From positions 372,001-436,000 of the forward strand of contig JACDDU010000001.1 in assembly GCA_013816845.1 (NCBI GenBank): a DNA stretch of 64,000 nucleotides, written 5' to 3'. The notes beneath the pieces are model-generated. The model had not been told where the DNA came from. It saw only the letters and a program-made list of their open reading frames with translations, and did not search any database. This document shows positions 18,458-27,558 of the stretch, piece by piece (positions within the stretch are counted from its first letter, which is position 1; each line of letters starts with the position of its first letter). This DNA is from Gammaproteobacteria bacterium. Its GTDB lineage: Bacteria; Pseudomonadota; Gammaproteobacteria; DSM-16500. The position numbers and the translations under genes were made by a program.

Positions 18458-19834
18458 ATGTTAAAAATTTATAATACCCTCAGTCGTAAAAAGGAAGTTT
18501 TTAAAACCCTTCAAGATAAAAAAGTTAAAATGTATATCTGTGGTGTAACGGTTTATGACTATTGTCATTTAGGGCATGCGCGAACTTATGTATCAGCCGA
18601 TATCATGGTGCGTTATCTACAGTTTCGTGGTTATGAGGTGACATATGTGCGTAATATTACTGATATTGATGATAAAATTATTCGTCGTGCCCAAGATGCC
18701 AAAAAAAGTTTTACTGCAATTACTGAAGAATTTATTCAAGCGATGCATGAAGACTTTGCTGCCTTGCATTTAACGTTGCCGCATCATGAACCCCGTGCAA
18801 CGGATTATATTCCGCAAATGATTGCGTTGATTCAAACCATGATAACCAATAAAAATGCTTATGTTGCCGATAATGGCGATGTATATTTTAATGTGCGTAG
18901 TTTTCCTGAGTACGGTTGTCTTTCGCATCACAACATTGAGCAATTAGAAAGTGGTGCACGGGTCGAAGTGGTTGACGTTAAAAAAGATCCACTTGATTTC
19001 GTATTATGGAAGGTTGCAAAACCCGATGAACCTTCTTGGAATTCACCTTGGGGTGTGGGTCGACCTGGGTGGCATACGGAATGTTCTGCAATGTGTCTCG
19101 ATTTATTAGGCGATCAATTTGACATCCATGGTGGCGGTCGCGACTTAATTTTTCCTCATCATGAAAATGAAATTGCCCAAGCTCAATCGGTTACGAAAAA
19201 AAATTTTGCAGGGTTTTGGGTGCACGGTGGGTTTTTACAAATTGAAAAAGAAAAAATGTCAAAATCTTTAGGCAATTTTGTTACCATTCGCGATGCACTT
19301 CAATTACATCAACCGGAAGTATTGCGCTATCTTTTAATTGCCAGTCATTATCGCAGTGCATTAATTTATTCTGATGATTTGTTGCTTAAAGCAAAACAAT
19401 CATTAAACCGACTTTACACGGCACTACGATTTCAAGCTGTGGCAGCAGTTCCACCAAACAGCGATTTTGAAATACGTTTCGTTGAAGCCATGGATGATGA
19501 CTTTAATACTCCGATTGCGTTAGCCGTATTATTTGACCTTGCCCATGAAATCGAACGTTTACGCGAGGCGGATTCACAATCAAGCGCATTCCATGCCGCA
19601 TTATTAAAAAAATTAGGTGGCTTGTTAGGGCTGCTAAGCAATGACCCTGATGTTTTTTTTCAAGCAGGGATTCAGGTTGATGTTGAAAAAATTGAAAATT
19701 TAATCGCTGCACGCAATCTTGCGCGACAAAATAAAGAATGGGAAAAAGCAGATGCTCTTCGTAAGGAATTAAGTGAACTTTCCATCACGATTGAAGACGG
19801 CGTGCAGGGCACAACCTGGAAAAAGCTTATCTAA
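18458..19834 (+). CDS. cysS: Cysteinyl-tRNA synthetase
   Basis: 458-aa class I monomeric synthetase for tRNA-Cys. Zinc-binding and HIGH region: YICGVTVYDYCHLGHART near residues 27-44. Further zinc ligands lie in WHTECSAMC and HHENEIAQ, and the KMSKS motif is EKMSKSLGNFV near residue 267. The length matches E. coli CysS (461 aa). It closes the housekeeping run that starts at lepA; an orphan gene follows after 32 nt. Confidence 0.98.
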   Translation: MLKIYNTLSRKKEVFKTLQDKKVKMYICGVTVYDYCHLGHARTYVSADIMVRYLQFRGYEVTYVRNITDIDDKIIRRAQDAKKSFTAITEEFIQAMHEDFAALHLTLPHHEPRATDYIPQMIALIQTMITNKNAYVADNGDVYFNVRSFPEYGCLSHHNIEQLESGARVEVVDVKKDPLDFVLWKVAKPDEPSWNSPWGVGRPGWHTECSAMCLDLLGDQFDIHGGGRDLIFPHHENEIAQAQSVTKKNFAGFWVHGGFLQIEKEKMSKSLGNFVTIRDALQLHQPEVLRYLLIASHYRSALIYSDDLLLKAKQSLNRLYTALRFQAVAAVPPNSDFEIRFVEAMDDDFNTPIALAVLFDLAHEIERLREADSQSSAFHAALLKKLGGLLGLLSNDPDVFFQAGIQVDVEKIENLIAARNLARQNKEWEKADALRKELSELSITIEDGVQGTTWKKLI

Positions 19835-19866
19835 TAATTTTTAATTTTAAGTAAAGAGTAAATAAA

Positions 19867-20337
19867 ATGTTTAGTAGACCCTGGTTGAGTAAACTGTATG
19901 GCTTATTTGCACCACAAGATAACAACTTAAATGATTATTTTTACAGTTCAGGCTCTGTAGAAAAACAACGTTATCACTCAACGATTAATGAGGAAGATAA
20001 ACTGATTGATTTAATCCAAGAAAAATCAGGCATGAATCCTAATGCTTCAATCTTTGCCGTAACGCATACTGTCAATAAAACACTAACGTTTTACTTTGAA
20101 ATGGGTAGAGGCAATCCTGAATTTGCAACAGAGATGGAACAATTTCTCCATCATATCAAACCTAATCTTAAACAAACATGGACGACTAAACAAAATCGTT
20201 TTCATCCGGAAATTGAGAATCCAGTCCTCTTGATTAATTTAGGTGATATGAAGGATTTAATAAAACGGTTGAATGCAACATCAGTTTTACAACCTCATGC
20301 AAAGGAAACGAATACAGTTAGCAAAAATCGTCCTTAA
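19867..20337 (+). CDS. Hypothetical protein, first of a tandem paralog pair
   Basis: 156-aa cytosolic-looking protein with no signal peptide or membrane segment. Residues 40-105 align by eye with the next gene: EEDKLIDLIQEKSG against QEDELINLLTQKSG, SIFAVTHT against YIFAVTDR, and IKPNLKQTW against IKADLKQKW. I know no family for it. It starts 32 nt after cysS, so it may be read through from the synthetase operon. The upstream sequence has only a weak ribosome binding site. Function unknown. Confidence 0.65.
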   Translation: MFSRPWLSKLYGLFAPQDNNLNDYFYSSGSVEKQRYHSTINEEDKLIDLIQEKSGMNPNASIFAVTHTVNKTLTFYFEMGRGNPEFATEMEQFLHHIKPNLKQTWTTKQNRFHPEIENPVLLINLGDMKDLIKRLNATSVLQPHAKETNTVSKNRP

Positions 20338-20432
20338 CAAAGCACGAAGTAACTACAGGTGCGAAATTTCATTTACGTGGGGAATATGATAACTTAACCA
20401 TTCTTTAGTCAGAACCACGATAAGGAAAGATT

Positions 20433-20900
20433 ATGCTTAGTTTATGGAAAAACAGGGTTCGACGTCATCACGATGATACGTATTATAGTATGGGCATGTT
20501 TGGGGGAAATTCTAACGTCATTTCCCATCAAGAAGATGAGTTAATCAACCTCCTCACGCAAAAATCGGGTTTCATTGATTCCCGTAGTTATATTTTCGCG
20601 GTTACCGACCGACATAAAAAATTGGTTAAATTACATTTCTCTTATGGTTATTTGAATGATGAAAGTTTTGCTGACGCAATGAAAATCTATTTGCAAAATA
20701 TCAAAGCTGATTTGAAGCAAAAATGGGAAATCATCCAATCCAATGGCATTGAAGATCCGGTGCTTACTATTTCTTCGAAACAATTAAATGATTTGATAAT
20801 TCGTTTAAGAGTAGCGCCCGTCGAGCCTACTCAACTTATCATTAAACGCCAAGCGGAAAAAGTTCGTCCCATGCATGGAAATAGTTTAATTTTAAAGTGA
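20433..20900 (+). CDS. Hypothetical protein, second of a tandem paralog pair
   Basis: 155 aa, paralogous to the protein at 19867-20337 over the central ~90 residues; ends diverge. The N-terminus is basic (NRVRRHHDD), the C-terminus carries KRQAEKVRP. AAGGA about 6 nt before the ATG gives a better ribosome binding site than its partner has. The pair arose by an old tandem duplication, given roughly one third identity. A terminator follows directly. Function unknown. Confidence 0.65.
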   Translation: MLSLWKNRVRRHHDDTYYSMGMFGGNSNVISHQEDELINLLTQKSGFIDSRSYIFAVTDRHKKLVKLHFSYGYLNDESFADAMKIYLQNIKADLKQKWEIIQSNGIEDPVLTISSKQLNDLIIRLRVAPVEPTQLIIKRQAEKVRPMHGNSLILK

Positions 20901-20906
20901 TGAATT

Positions 20907-20940
20907 GAGCGTCTTGATGTTTATAATAATTAAGACGCTC
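20907..20940. terminator. Bidirectional terminator between orphan gene and acnA
   Basis: GAGCGTCTT (20907-20915) and its exact reverse complement AAGACGCTC (20932-20940) form a 9-bp stem with a 16-nt A/T-rich loop. It lies between convergent genes: 7 nt past the orphan's stop and 23 nt past the acnA stop. Confidence 0.7.
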
Positions 20941-20963
20941 CATGTTTTACTGGAGTTATGTGT

Positions 20964-23633
20964 TTAAGCAACCATTCCTCGCAACACATACTGTAAAATC
21001 CCACCATGCTCGTAATAAGCCATTTCATTTTGTGTATCAATACGACTTATTAAATTCACCTTTATTTCTTCACCATTTTGCCGGGTGAGGGTTGCAATTA
21101 ATTTGCAGCTTGGTGTGAGTGTATTTATGTTCAAAATACTGATGGTTTCATTACCAATCAAGTTTAAAGTTTTACGCGTTACCCCTTTCTCAAATTCAAG
21201 TGGCAAAATACCCATACCAATTAAATTAGAACGATGAATGCGTTCGAAGCTTTCCGCAATCACTGCATTCACGCCTTGAAGTTTAGGTCCTTTTGCTGCC
21301 CAATCGCGTGAAGATCCTGTGCCATATTCTTTCCCTGCAATGATAACTAAGGGAACTTTTTCTTCTTTATAACGCATGGCTGCGTCATAAATACTTACTT
21401 CATCACCGCTTGGAAAATGTTTCGTAAAACCGCCTTCGGTACCTGCAAGCATTTCGTTTTTGATGCGAATGTTTGCAAAGGTTCCTCGCACCATGACTTC
21501 ATGATTACCGCGTCTTGCACCGTAGGAATTAAAATCAACGATTTCGACCCCTTGTTCTTGTAAGTAACGTCCAGCGGGACTATCTGTTTTTATGGAACCC
21601 GCAGGCGAGATATGATCAGTCGTAATACTATCGCCCAATAAAGCTAAAATTCTCGCTTGATGAATATCCTTAACAGCTTCAGGTTCGCGCTTTAAATTTT
21701 CAAAATAGGGTGGATGTTGAATGTAGGTGGAATCTGATTGCCATTGATAAGTTTCTCCTAAAGGTGCATTCAATTGTTGCCAGGCTTTTGTTCCGGCAAA
21801 AACGTTTGCATATTGTTTTGTGTACATTGTGCGATTCACACTTTCTAAGGCTGCCATGATTTCTGCATGACTTGGCCACAAATCTTTGAAATAGATTGCT
21901 CTGCCATCTGCGGTTTCAGTGATGGGATCAACATCTAAATTGATCGATGTCGTTCCTGCTAAGGCAAATAAAACAACTAAAGGCGGTGACGCTAACCAAT
22001 TTGCTTTAACTTGCGGATGGATTCGACCTTCAAAATTGCGATTGCCGGAAAGTACAGCGGAAACGATAATATCATTTTCAGAAATTGAATCAGCAACGAC
22101 TTGCGGCAGCGGGCCGGAATTGCCAATACAAGTCATACAACCATAACCCACGGTGTCAAACCCAAGCTGATCAAGATATTGTTGTAATCCGGATGCATTC
22201 AAATATTGTGTGACAACACGTGAACCTGGCGCGAGTGATGTTTTAACCCAAGGTTTCACCCTCACTCCCAACGCCACAGCTTTTTTAGCAACTAAACCTG
22301 CAGCCATTAAAACACTAGGATTGGAAGTATTGGTGCAACTGGTAATCGCAGCAATAACAATGTCATGATGATGCAATTCAAAATCACTGGTGGTTGCGAA
22401 AGATTGATCTTCTTCGTTCTCACGTTTGTAGCTTTTCAACAATTCTTTTGTTTTTGGTTTGAGCTCGGCTAAAGTTAACCGATCTTGGGGACGCTTTGGT
22501 CCTGCCACACTCGGTTTAATTCCCGCTAAATCAATTTTTACAATTTCAGTAAACTGAGGCGATGGTTGCGCACTGTCATACCACAATCCTTGCGCTTTAG
22601 CATAAGCCTCTACAAGTGCTATGGTTTCTTCTTCACGACCCGTTAGATGCAAGTAATTAAGCGTTGCTTGATCAATAGGAAAGAAACCGCAAGTGGCACC
22701 ATATTCAGGCGCCATATTCGCAATCGTTGCGCGATCCGAGACGGGTAAATGTGCTAAACCAGAACCAAAAAATTCGACAAATTTGCCTACAACACCAAGT
22801 GTCCGCAGACGTTCCGTGATGGTTAAGACCAGATCAGTTGCCGTTACGCCTTCATTAAGCTGTCCTGTCAATTCAACACCCACCACTTTAGGGACGAGCA
22901 TGGAAATGGGTTGGCCGAGCATTGCAGCTTCCGCTTCAATGCCGCCAACGCCCCAACCTAAGACCCCTAAGCCATTAATCATAGTGGTGTGACTATCGGT
23001 TCCGACTAAGGTATCTGGATAGGCGAGAAGGCGATCTCCTACCTTACTATGCCAAACTGTCTTAGCAAGATTTTCTAAATTGACTTGATGACAAATACCC
23101 GTTTCAGGAGGGACGACACGGAAGTTAGTAAAGGCTTCTTGTCCCCAACGCAAGAAAGTATAACGTTCAGCATTGCGTTGCATTTCTATCGCGGCATTCT
23201 TTTCCATTGCGTCGTTGCGCCCCGAAAGATCAACTTGAATCGAGTGATCAATGACTAAATCGACAGGGGTAAGCGGGTTAATTTTTTCAGGATCTCCCCC
23301 CAGAGCTTTAATGGCATCCCGCATTGCACCTAAATCCACCACTGCAGGCACGCCAGTAAAATCCTGCATGAGGACCCGTGCAGGCCGAAAAGCGATTTCT
23401 TGCGATGACTGTTGCTCGGGTGACCAATTCGCTAAGGTTTCAATATCCTTCTGTGTCACGGTATTTTGATCTTCGTGACGTAATAAATTTTCTAATAGGA
23501 TCTTAATAGAGTAGGGTAGAGAGGGGATTTTGTTAAATCCGGCTTGTTCTAGTACTTGCAAGCTAAAATAATCATATTGTTGATCATCGATAGTTAGGTG
23601 ACATAAAGTTTTATAGGAATCGTTTGAGTTCAC
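20964..23633 (-). CDS. acnA: Aconitate hydratase A
   Basis: 889-aa [4Fe-4S] TCA enzyme that interconverts citrate and isocitrate. Cluster ligands: Cys in ITSCTNTSNPS and two in GCMTCIGNSG. Swivel-domain active-site motifs include YGTGSSRDWAAKGP and the GDSITTDHISPAG segment. Length matches E. coli AcnA (891 aa). The start is a GTG at 23633, supported by GGAG 7 nt upstream (23644-23641 on the minus strand) and by the expected N-terminus. It is divergent from cydA across 135 bp, which must hold both promoters. Confidence 0.97.
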   Translation of the reverse strand: MNSNDSYKTLCHLTIDDQQYDYFSLQVLEQAGFNKIPSLPYSIKILLENLLRHEDQNTVTQKDIETLANWSPEQQSSQEIAFRPARVLMQDFTGVPAVVDLGAMRDAIKALGGDPEKINPLTPVDLVIDHSIQVDLSGRNDAMEKNAAIEMQRNAERYTFLRWGQEAFTNFRVVPPETGICHQVNLENLAKTVWHSKVGDRLLAYPDTLVGTDSHTTMINGLGVLGWGVGGIEAEAAMLGQPISMLVPKVVGVELTGQLNEGVTATDLVLTITERLRTLGVVGKFVEFFGSGLAHLPVSDRATIANMAPEYGATCGFFPIDQATLNYLHLTGREEETIALVEAYAKAQGLWYDSAQPSPQFTEIVKIDLAGIKPSVAGPKRPQDRLTLAELKPKTKELLKSYKRENEEDQSFATTSDFELHHHDIVIAAITSCTNTSNPSVLMAAGLVAKKAVALGVRVKPWVKTSLAPGSRVVTQYLNASGLQQYLDQLGFDTVGYGCMTCIGNSGPLPQVVADSISENDIIVSAVLSGNRNFEGRIHPQVKANWLASPPLVVLFALAGTTSINLDVDPITETADGRAIYFKDLWPSHAEIMAALESVNRTMYTKQYANVFAGTKAWQQLNAPLGETYQWQSDSTYIQHPPYFENLKREPEAVKDIHQARILALLGDSITTDHISPAGSIKTDSPAGRYLQEQGVEIVDFNSYGARRGNHEVMVRGTFANIRIKNEMLAGTEGGFTKHFPSGDEVSIYDAAMRYKEEKVPLVIIAGKEYGTGSSRDWAAKGPKLQGVNAVIAESFERIHRSNLIGMGILPLEFEKGVTRKTLNLIGNETISILNINTLTPSCKLIATLTRQNGEEIKVNLISRIDTQNEMAYYEHGGILQYVLRGMVA

Positions 23634-23768
23634 AGCGGGTCTCCACTTTCATATGAGGCATGCAATGCATTTGATACAAATTATAAGTACGCGACAGCAC
23701 GTTTATTTTGGCTTATTATATACACGTTTTTTAGCCAGTGTGACATCCTTTAAGAGGGGCTCGCTCAC

Positions 23769-25361
23769 ATGATTGCTGCACCTGATGTTGTTCTTCTATC
23801 TCGCCTTCAATTTGCCATTACGGCGCTATATCATTTCCTATTTGTACCTCTGACTTTAGGTCTCTCAACACTCCTTGGCATTATGGAAACCGTGTATTTC
23901 ATGACCAATCGGCCGATTTGGCGGACCATGACGCAATATTGGGGAATTTTGTTCGGCATTAATGTTGCCATGGGCGTCGCCACCGGTGTAACCATGGAGT
24001 TTCAGTTTGGAACGAATTGGGCATATTATTCCCACTACGTGGGGGATGTGTTTGGTGCTCCATTAGCCTTGGAAGGCTTAATGGCTTTCTTTTTAGAGGC
24101 GACTTTCATTGGTATTTTCTTTTTCGGCTGGGATCGCGTCTCTAAAGGCGCCCATTTGTTTTCTACTTGGATGTTAGCAGCTGGAGCAAGTTTTTCAGCC
24201 CTATGGATTTTAATTGCCAATGCTTGGATGCAAAATCCCGTGGGTGCTCACTTTAATTTCCATACCATGCGAATGGAACTTTACGATTTTTACAGCGTAA
24301 TCTTTAATGAAGTTGCCCAAGCTAAGTTTGTCCATACTATCAGTGCAGGGTATGTGACAGGATCGATGTTTGTTTTATCACTCAGTGCCTATTTTTTATT
24401 GAAAGGTCGAATGGTGGCTTTTGCAAAACGCTCCATTACTGTTGCTGCAGCATTTGGTCTTGCTTCTGCACTTTGCGTTGTCATTTTAGGCGATGAAAGT
24501 GGCTACTTGGCTGGGTTGAATCAAAAAATGAAAGTTGCGGCTATTGAAGGGATGTGGGAAACAGAGCCTGCCCCTGCCGCTTTAACGCTTATAGGTCTCC
24601 CTGATCAAGCGCACCGGGCAACGGAATATTCACTCAAAGTTCCTTACCTTTTGGGGCTAATTGTCACCCGATCTATCAATCGTCCAGTCTATGGAATCGT
24701 GGATTTAGTTGAAGAAGCGAAACACCGTATGTATAGCGGCATTTTAGCTTACGATGCCCTAACGGCTTTGCAATTGGATCCCACCAATAAACGCGCGGAA
24801 GATATACTTGACGCTAATCAAAACAATATTGGCTACGGATTATTGCTTAAGCGCTACACCGACGATGTCTTGCATGCTACCCCTGAAATTATTGATCGTG
24901 CTGCTTGGGATACAGTTCCTGATGTCTTTGTGATGTTTTGGACTTTCCGGGTGATGGTAGCTTGTGGTCTATTTTTTATTATCCTCTTTGCCTATGCATT
25001 TTATCTCAGCTTACGCAGGCGCATTGTCAAAACACGATGGTTTTTGTGGATTGCGCTTTTTAGTCTACCTTTACCATGGGTTGCCTCTGAAATGGGTTGG
25101 ATAGTTGCTGAATACGGCCGTCAGCCCTGGATTGTTGATGGCATGCTTCCGACCTTTATGGGCGTTTCCTCCCTTTCAGTCACAGATGTTTGGATTTCTA
25201 TCTTAGGTTTTGTCTTGTTTTACTCTGCATTAGCAATAGTAGAGCTTTATTTAATGATTAAATATATTCGTTTGGGGCCTGATCAATTATTTCCAATCGA
25301 AGACTTTAGTATTCAGCCTAGAGTTTTGCAACACGAAACCCCTAATACTGCTAAAGACTGA
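23769..25361 (+). CDS. cydA: Cytochrome bd ubiquinol oxidase subunit I
   Basis: 530-aa polytopic membrane protein that carries haems b558, b595 and d and oxidises quinol, reducing oxygen to water with high affinity. Recognisable segments: LQFAITALYHFLFVPLTLG (with a haem-ligand His), the GRQPWIVDGMLPT motif of CydA, and SVTDVW. The loop between helices is long, as in the E. coli type (522 aa). GAGGGG precedes the ATG. An A/T-rich -10-like block (TATTATATAC, about 23713-23722) lies upstream. First gene of cydABX. Confidence 0.97.
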   Translation: MIAAPDVVLLSRLQFAITALYHFLFVPLTLGLSTLLGIMETVYFMTNRPIWRTMTQYWGILFGINVAMGVATGVTMEFQFGTNWAYYSHYVGDVFGAPLALEGLMAFFLEATFIGIFFFGWDRVSKGAHLFSTWMLAAGASFSALWILIANAWMQNPVGAHFNFHTMRMELYDFYSVIFNEVAQAKFVHTISAGYVTGSMFVLSLSAYFLLKGRMVAFAKRSITVAAAFGLASALCVVILGDESGYLAGLNQKMKVAAIEGMWETEPAPAALTLIGLPDQAHRATEYSLKVPYLLGLIVTRSINRPVYGIVDLVEEAKHRMYSGILAYDALTALQLDPTNKRAEDILDANQNNIGYGLLLKRYTDDVLHATPEIIDRAAWDTVPDVFVMFWTFRVMVACGLFFIILFAYAFYLSLRRRIVKTRWFLWIALFSLPLPWVASEMGWIVAEYGRQPWIVDGMLPTFMGVSSLSVTDVWISILGFVLFYSALAIVELYLMIKYIRLGPDQLFPIEDFSIQPRVLQHETPNTAKD

Positions 25362-25369
25362 GGCTTTCC

Positions 25370-26500
25370 ATGTTTGAATTAGAAACTTTACGGATGGTGT
25401 GGTGGATATTGTTAGGTTTTTTATTTATTGGCTTTGCGCTTTTTGATGGATTCGATCTAGGTACTGCTTGTTTGTTTCCCCTTGTTACTAAAAACGAAGC
25501 CGAACGTAATGCAGTTTTGGAAACAATCAAACCTTTTTGGGAAGGCAATCAAGTTTGGATTATCGTGGGAGCTGGCGCTTTATTTGCGGCTTGGCCATTT
25601 GTGTATGCAGTCGCCTTTTCCGGCGCCTACTTTGTTATGTTACTGCTTTTATTAACCATGGGCATTTCACGCCCCGTGAGTTTTAAATATCGAGAAAAAT
25701 TACCCAATTATTTTTGGCGACGAACTTGGGATTGGCTGGTATTTGTTGGAGGTTTTGTCCCAGCTCTCTTATTCGGCATTTTAGTTGGCAATATATTAAT
25801 CGGTTTGCCTTTTCGTTTTGATTCGGATCTTTCTCTTACTTATGAGGGGAAGCTGTATGAACTGTTTTCCTTGTTTCCTTTACTTTGTGGTCTTGCAAGC
25901 ATTGCCATGCTAGCAATGCATGGGGGTGCTTATCTCGCAACTAAAACCTATGTACCTATCAAAACACGGGCACTCTTTTGGACGCAATTTTCTGGGATAG
26001 TTTTAATTGTGTGTTATGCAACCGGGGGCATCATGATTGCTAATACGGTTATAGGTTATCAAGTAACCAGTGTTATCGATCCTAACGGCTATTCAAATCC
26101 ATTAAATAAAACAGTGATTCAATCACTAGGGGCTTGGTTAAACAATTATTCACTGCATCCTTCATGGATGCTTAATCCGCTTGCCGGTTTCCTAGGGGCA
26201 ATTGGCGCCGTATTGTTTGCTTTTTTAAAGTTTCCACGACTTGCGTTTTTTGCAAGTTGTATCAGCATTTGTGGGATTATTGGTTCTGTTGGCGCAAGTA
26301 TGTTTCCGTTTATTTTGCCTTCAACAACACATTTTAATTCGAGCTTGCTTGTATGGGATGCATCGTCGACAAAACTTACTCTCATGATGATGCTAGTTGC
26401 GATCATCATTTTTATGCCAATTATCATGCTTTACACTGCATGGGTCTACCGTGTTTTGAGTGGAAAGATTCGTGTTGAAGAAATAAAAAATAAACATTAG
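25370..26500 (+). CDS. cydB: Cytochrome bd ubiquinol oxidase subunit II
   Basis: 376-aa integral membrane partner of CydA, about eight transmembrane helices and no haem of its own. It starts with MFELETLRMVWWILLGFLFI and GFALFDGFDLG, the N-terminal CydB pattern, followed by ERNAVLETIKPFWEGNQVW. Length matches E. coli CydB (379 aa). It begins 8 nt after cydA with GAGG as ribosome binding site and is followed by the small subunit gene cydX 12 nt later. Confidence 0.97.
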   Translation: MFELETLRMVWWILLGFLFIGFALFDGFDLGTACLFPLVTKNEAERNAVLETIKPFWEGNQVWIIVGAGALFAAWPFVYAVAFSGAYFVMLLLLLTMGISRPVSFKYREKLPNYFWRRTWDWLVFVGGFVPALLFGILVGNILIGLPFRFDSDLSLTYEGKLYELFSLFPLLCGLASIAMLAMHGGAYLATKTYVPIKTRALFWTQFSGIVLIVCYATGGIMIANTVIGYQVTSVIDPNGYSNPLNKTVIQSLGAWLNNYSLHPSWMLNPLAGFLGAIGAVLFAFLKFPRLAFFASCISICGIIGSVGASMFPFILPSTTHFNSSLLVWDASSTKLTLMMMLVAIIIFMPIIMLYTAWVYRVLSGKIRVEEIKNKH

Positions 26501-26512
26501 CGAGGTTAAGAA

Positions 26513-26620
26513 ATGTGGTATTTTGCCTGGATCTTAGGAACAGCCTTTGCTTGCAGTTTTGCAGTTTTTAATGCACTATGGCTCGAGCTTGAAAGCGATG
26601 ATGACAATGACGGCTTTTGA
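26513..26620 (+). CDS. cydX: Cytochrome bd small subunit CydX
   Basis: 35-aa single-helix protein, [20 protein letters not shown] then an acidic tail ending in ESDDDNDGF. CydX (about 37 aa in E. coli, starting MWYFAWILG) binds CydA and stabilises the haems. The match to the CydX N-terminus and the place right after cydB make the call firm despite the size. Its 3' end overlaps the start of hemF by a few codons in another frame. Confidence 0.93.
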   Translation: MWYFAWILGTAFACSFAVFNALWLELESDDDNDGF

Positions 26621-27545
26621 CGAAAATAATTTGATTAACCCCTCGCAAGTTATTCAAGATATCAAATCTTATTTACTCAAACTACAAAACCAAATTTGCC
26701 AATTCGCAGAACTTGAAGATGGCAGGGCTACGTTTATAAAAGAGACTTGGCAGCATCATTCAGGTGGCGGCGGTATAACATGTGTTTTGAGCGACGGCGC
26801 AGTTTTTGAAAAAGCTGGCGTTAATTTTTCCCATGTTTGCGGGGATGAATTGCCGCAAGCGGCAACCAAATTAAGACCTGATCTTCAAGGCGTTTCATTC
26901 GAAGCACTGGGCGTTTCGGTGGTGATGCATCCAAAAAATCCTTATGCGCCCACATCACATTTTAATGTGCGTTTTATCTTAGTTAATACCAAAGAAAAAC
27001 CTCTGTGGTGGTTTGGGGGTGGTTTTGATTTGACCCCTTATTATGGATTCGATGAAGATTGTAAGCATTGGCACGCGATGGCAAAAACTGCTTGCGATTT
27101 TCTTGGTGTTGATGTGTATCAACACTATAAACAATGGGCGGATCGATATTTTTATTTGCCGCATCGTCAAGAAGCGCGAGGTATTGGCGGCATCTTCTTT
27201 GATGATTTGAATAATCAACCTTTTGCCCAATGTTTTGAATTTATGCAAAAGGTCGGTGAGTATTATTTAAAAGCGTACCAACCTATTATTGCGAGACGAA
27301 AACAAGTGCCTTATGGTGAAAACGAACGTGCATTTCAGCTTAATCGTCGAGGCAGGTATGTAGAATTTAATTTGCTATATGATCGCGGGACTTTATTTGG
27401 GTTGCAATCAAAAGGTCGGGTTGAATCAATTTTAATGTCTTTGCCTCCGCTTGTGGCCTGGTCGTATCAGTCTCAACCTCAAGTAGAAAGCGCCGAAGTT
27501 GCACTTTTGGAATATTTTTTAAAACCAAAAAATTGGCTTGAATAG
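26607..27545 (+). CDS. hemF: Oxygen-dependent coproporphyrinogen III oxidase
   Basis: 312-aa enzyme of haem synthesis that converts coproporphyrinogen III to protoporphyrinogen IX with oxygen. Motifs: [51 protein letters not shown] and [14 protein letters not shown]. The start is one of ATG 26598, 26601 or 26607, all inside cydX; 26607 gives the length nearest to E. coli HemF (299 aa), and none has a clear ribosome binding site, so translation is probably coupled to cydX. Co-expression with the bd oxidase, which needs three haems, makes sense. Confidence 0.95.
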   Translation: MTAFDENNLINPSQVIQDIKSYLLKLQNQICQFAELEDGRATFIKETWQHHSGGGGITCVLSDGAVFEKAGVNFSHVCGDELPQAATKLRPDLQGVSFEALGVSVVMHPKNPYAPTSHFNVRFILVNTKEKPLWWFGGGFDLTPYYGFDEDCKHWHAMAKTACDFLGVDVYQHYKQWADRYFYLPHRQEARGIGGIFFDDLNNQPFAQCFEFMQKVGEYYLKAYQPIIARRKQVPYGENERAFQLNRRGRYVEFNLLYDRGTLFGLQSKGRVESILMSLPPLVAWSYQSQPQVESAEVALLEYFLKPKNWLE

Positions 27546-27558
27546 AAAGGAGTGGAAT

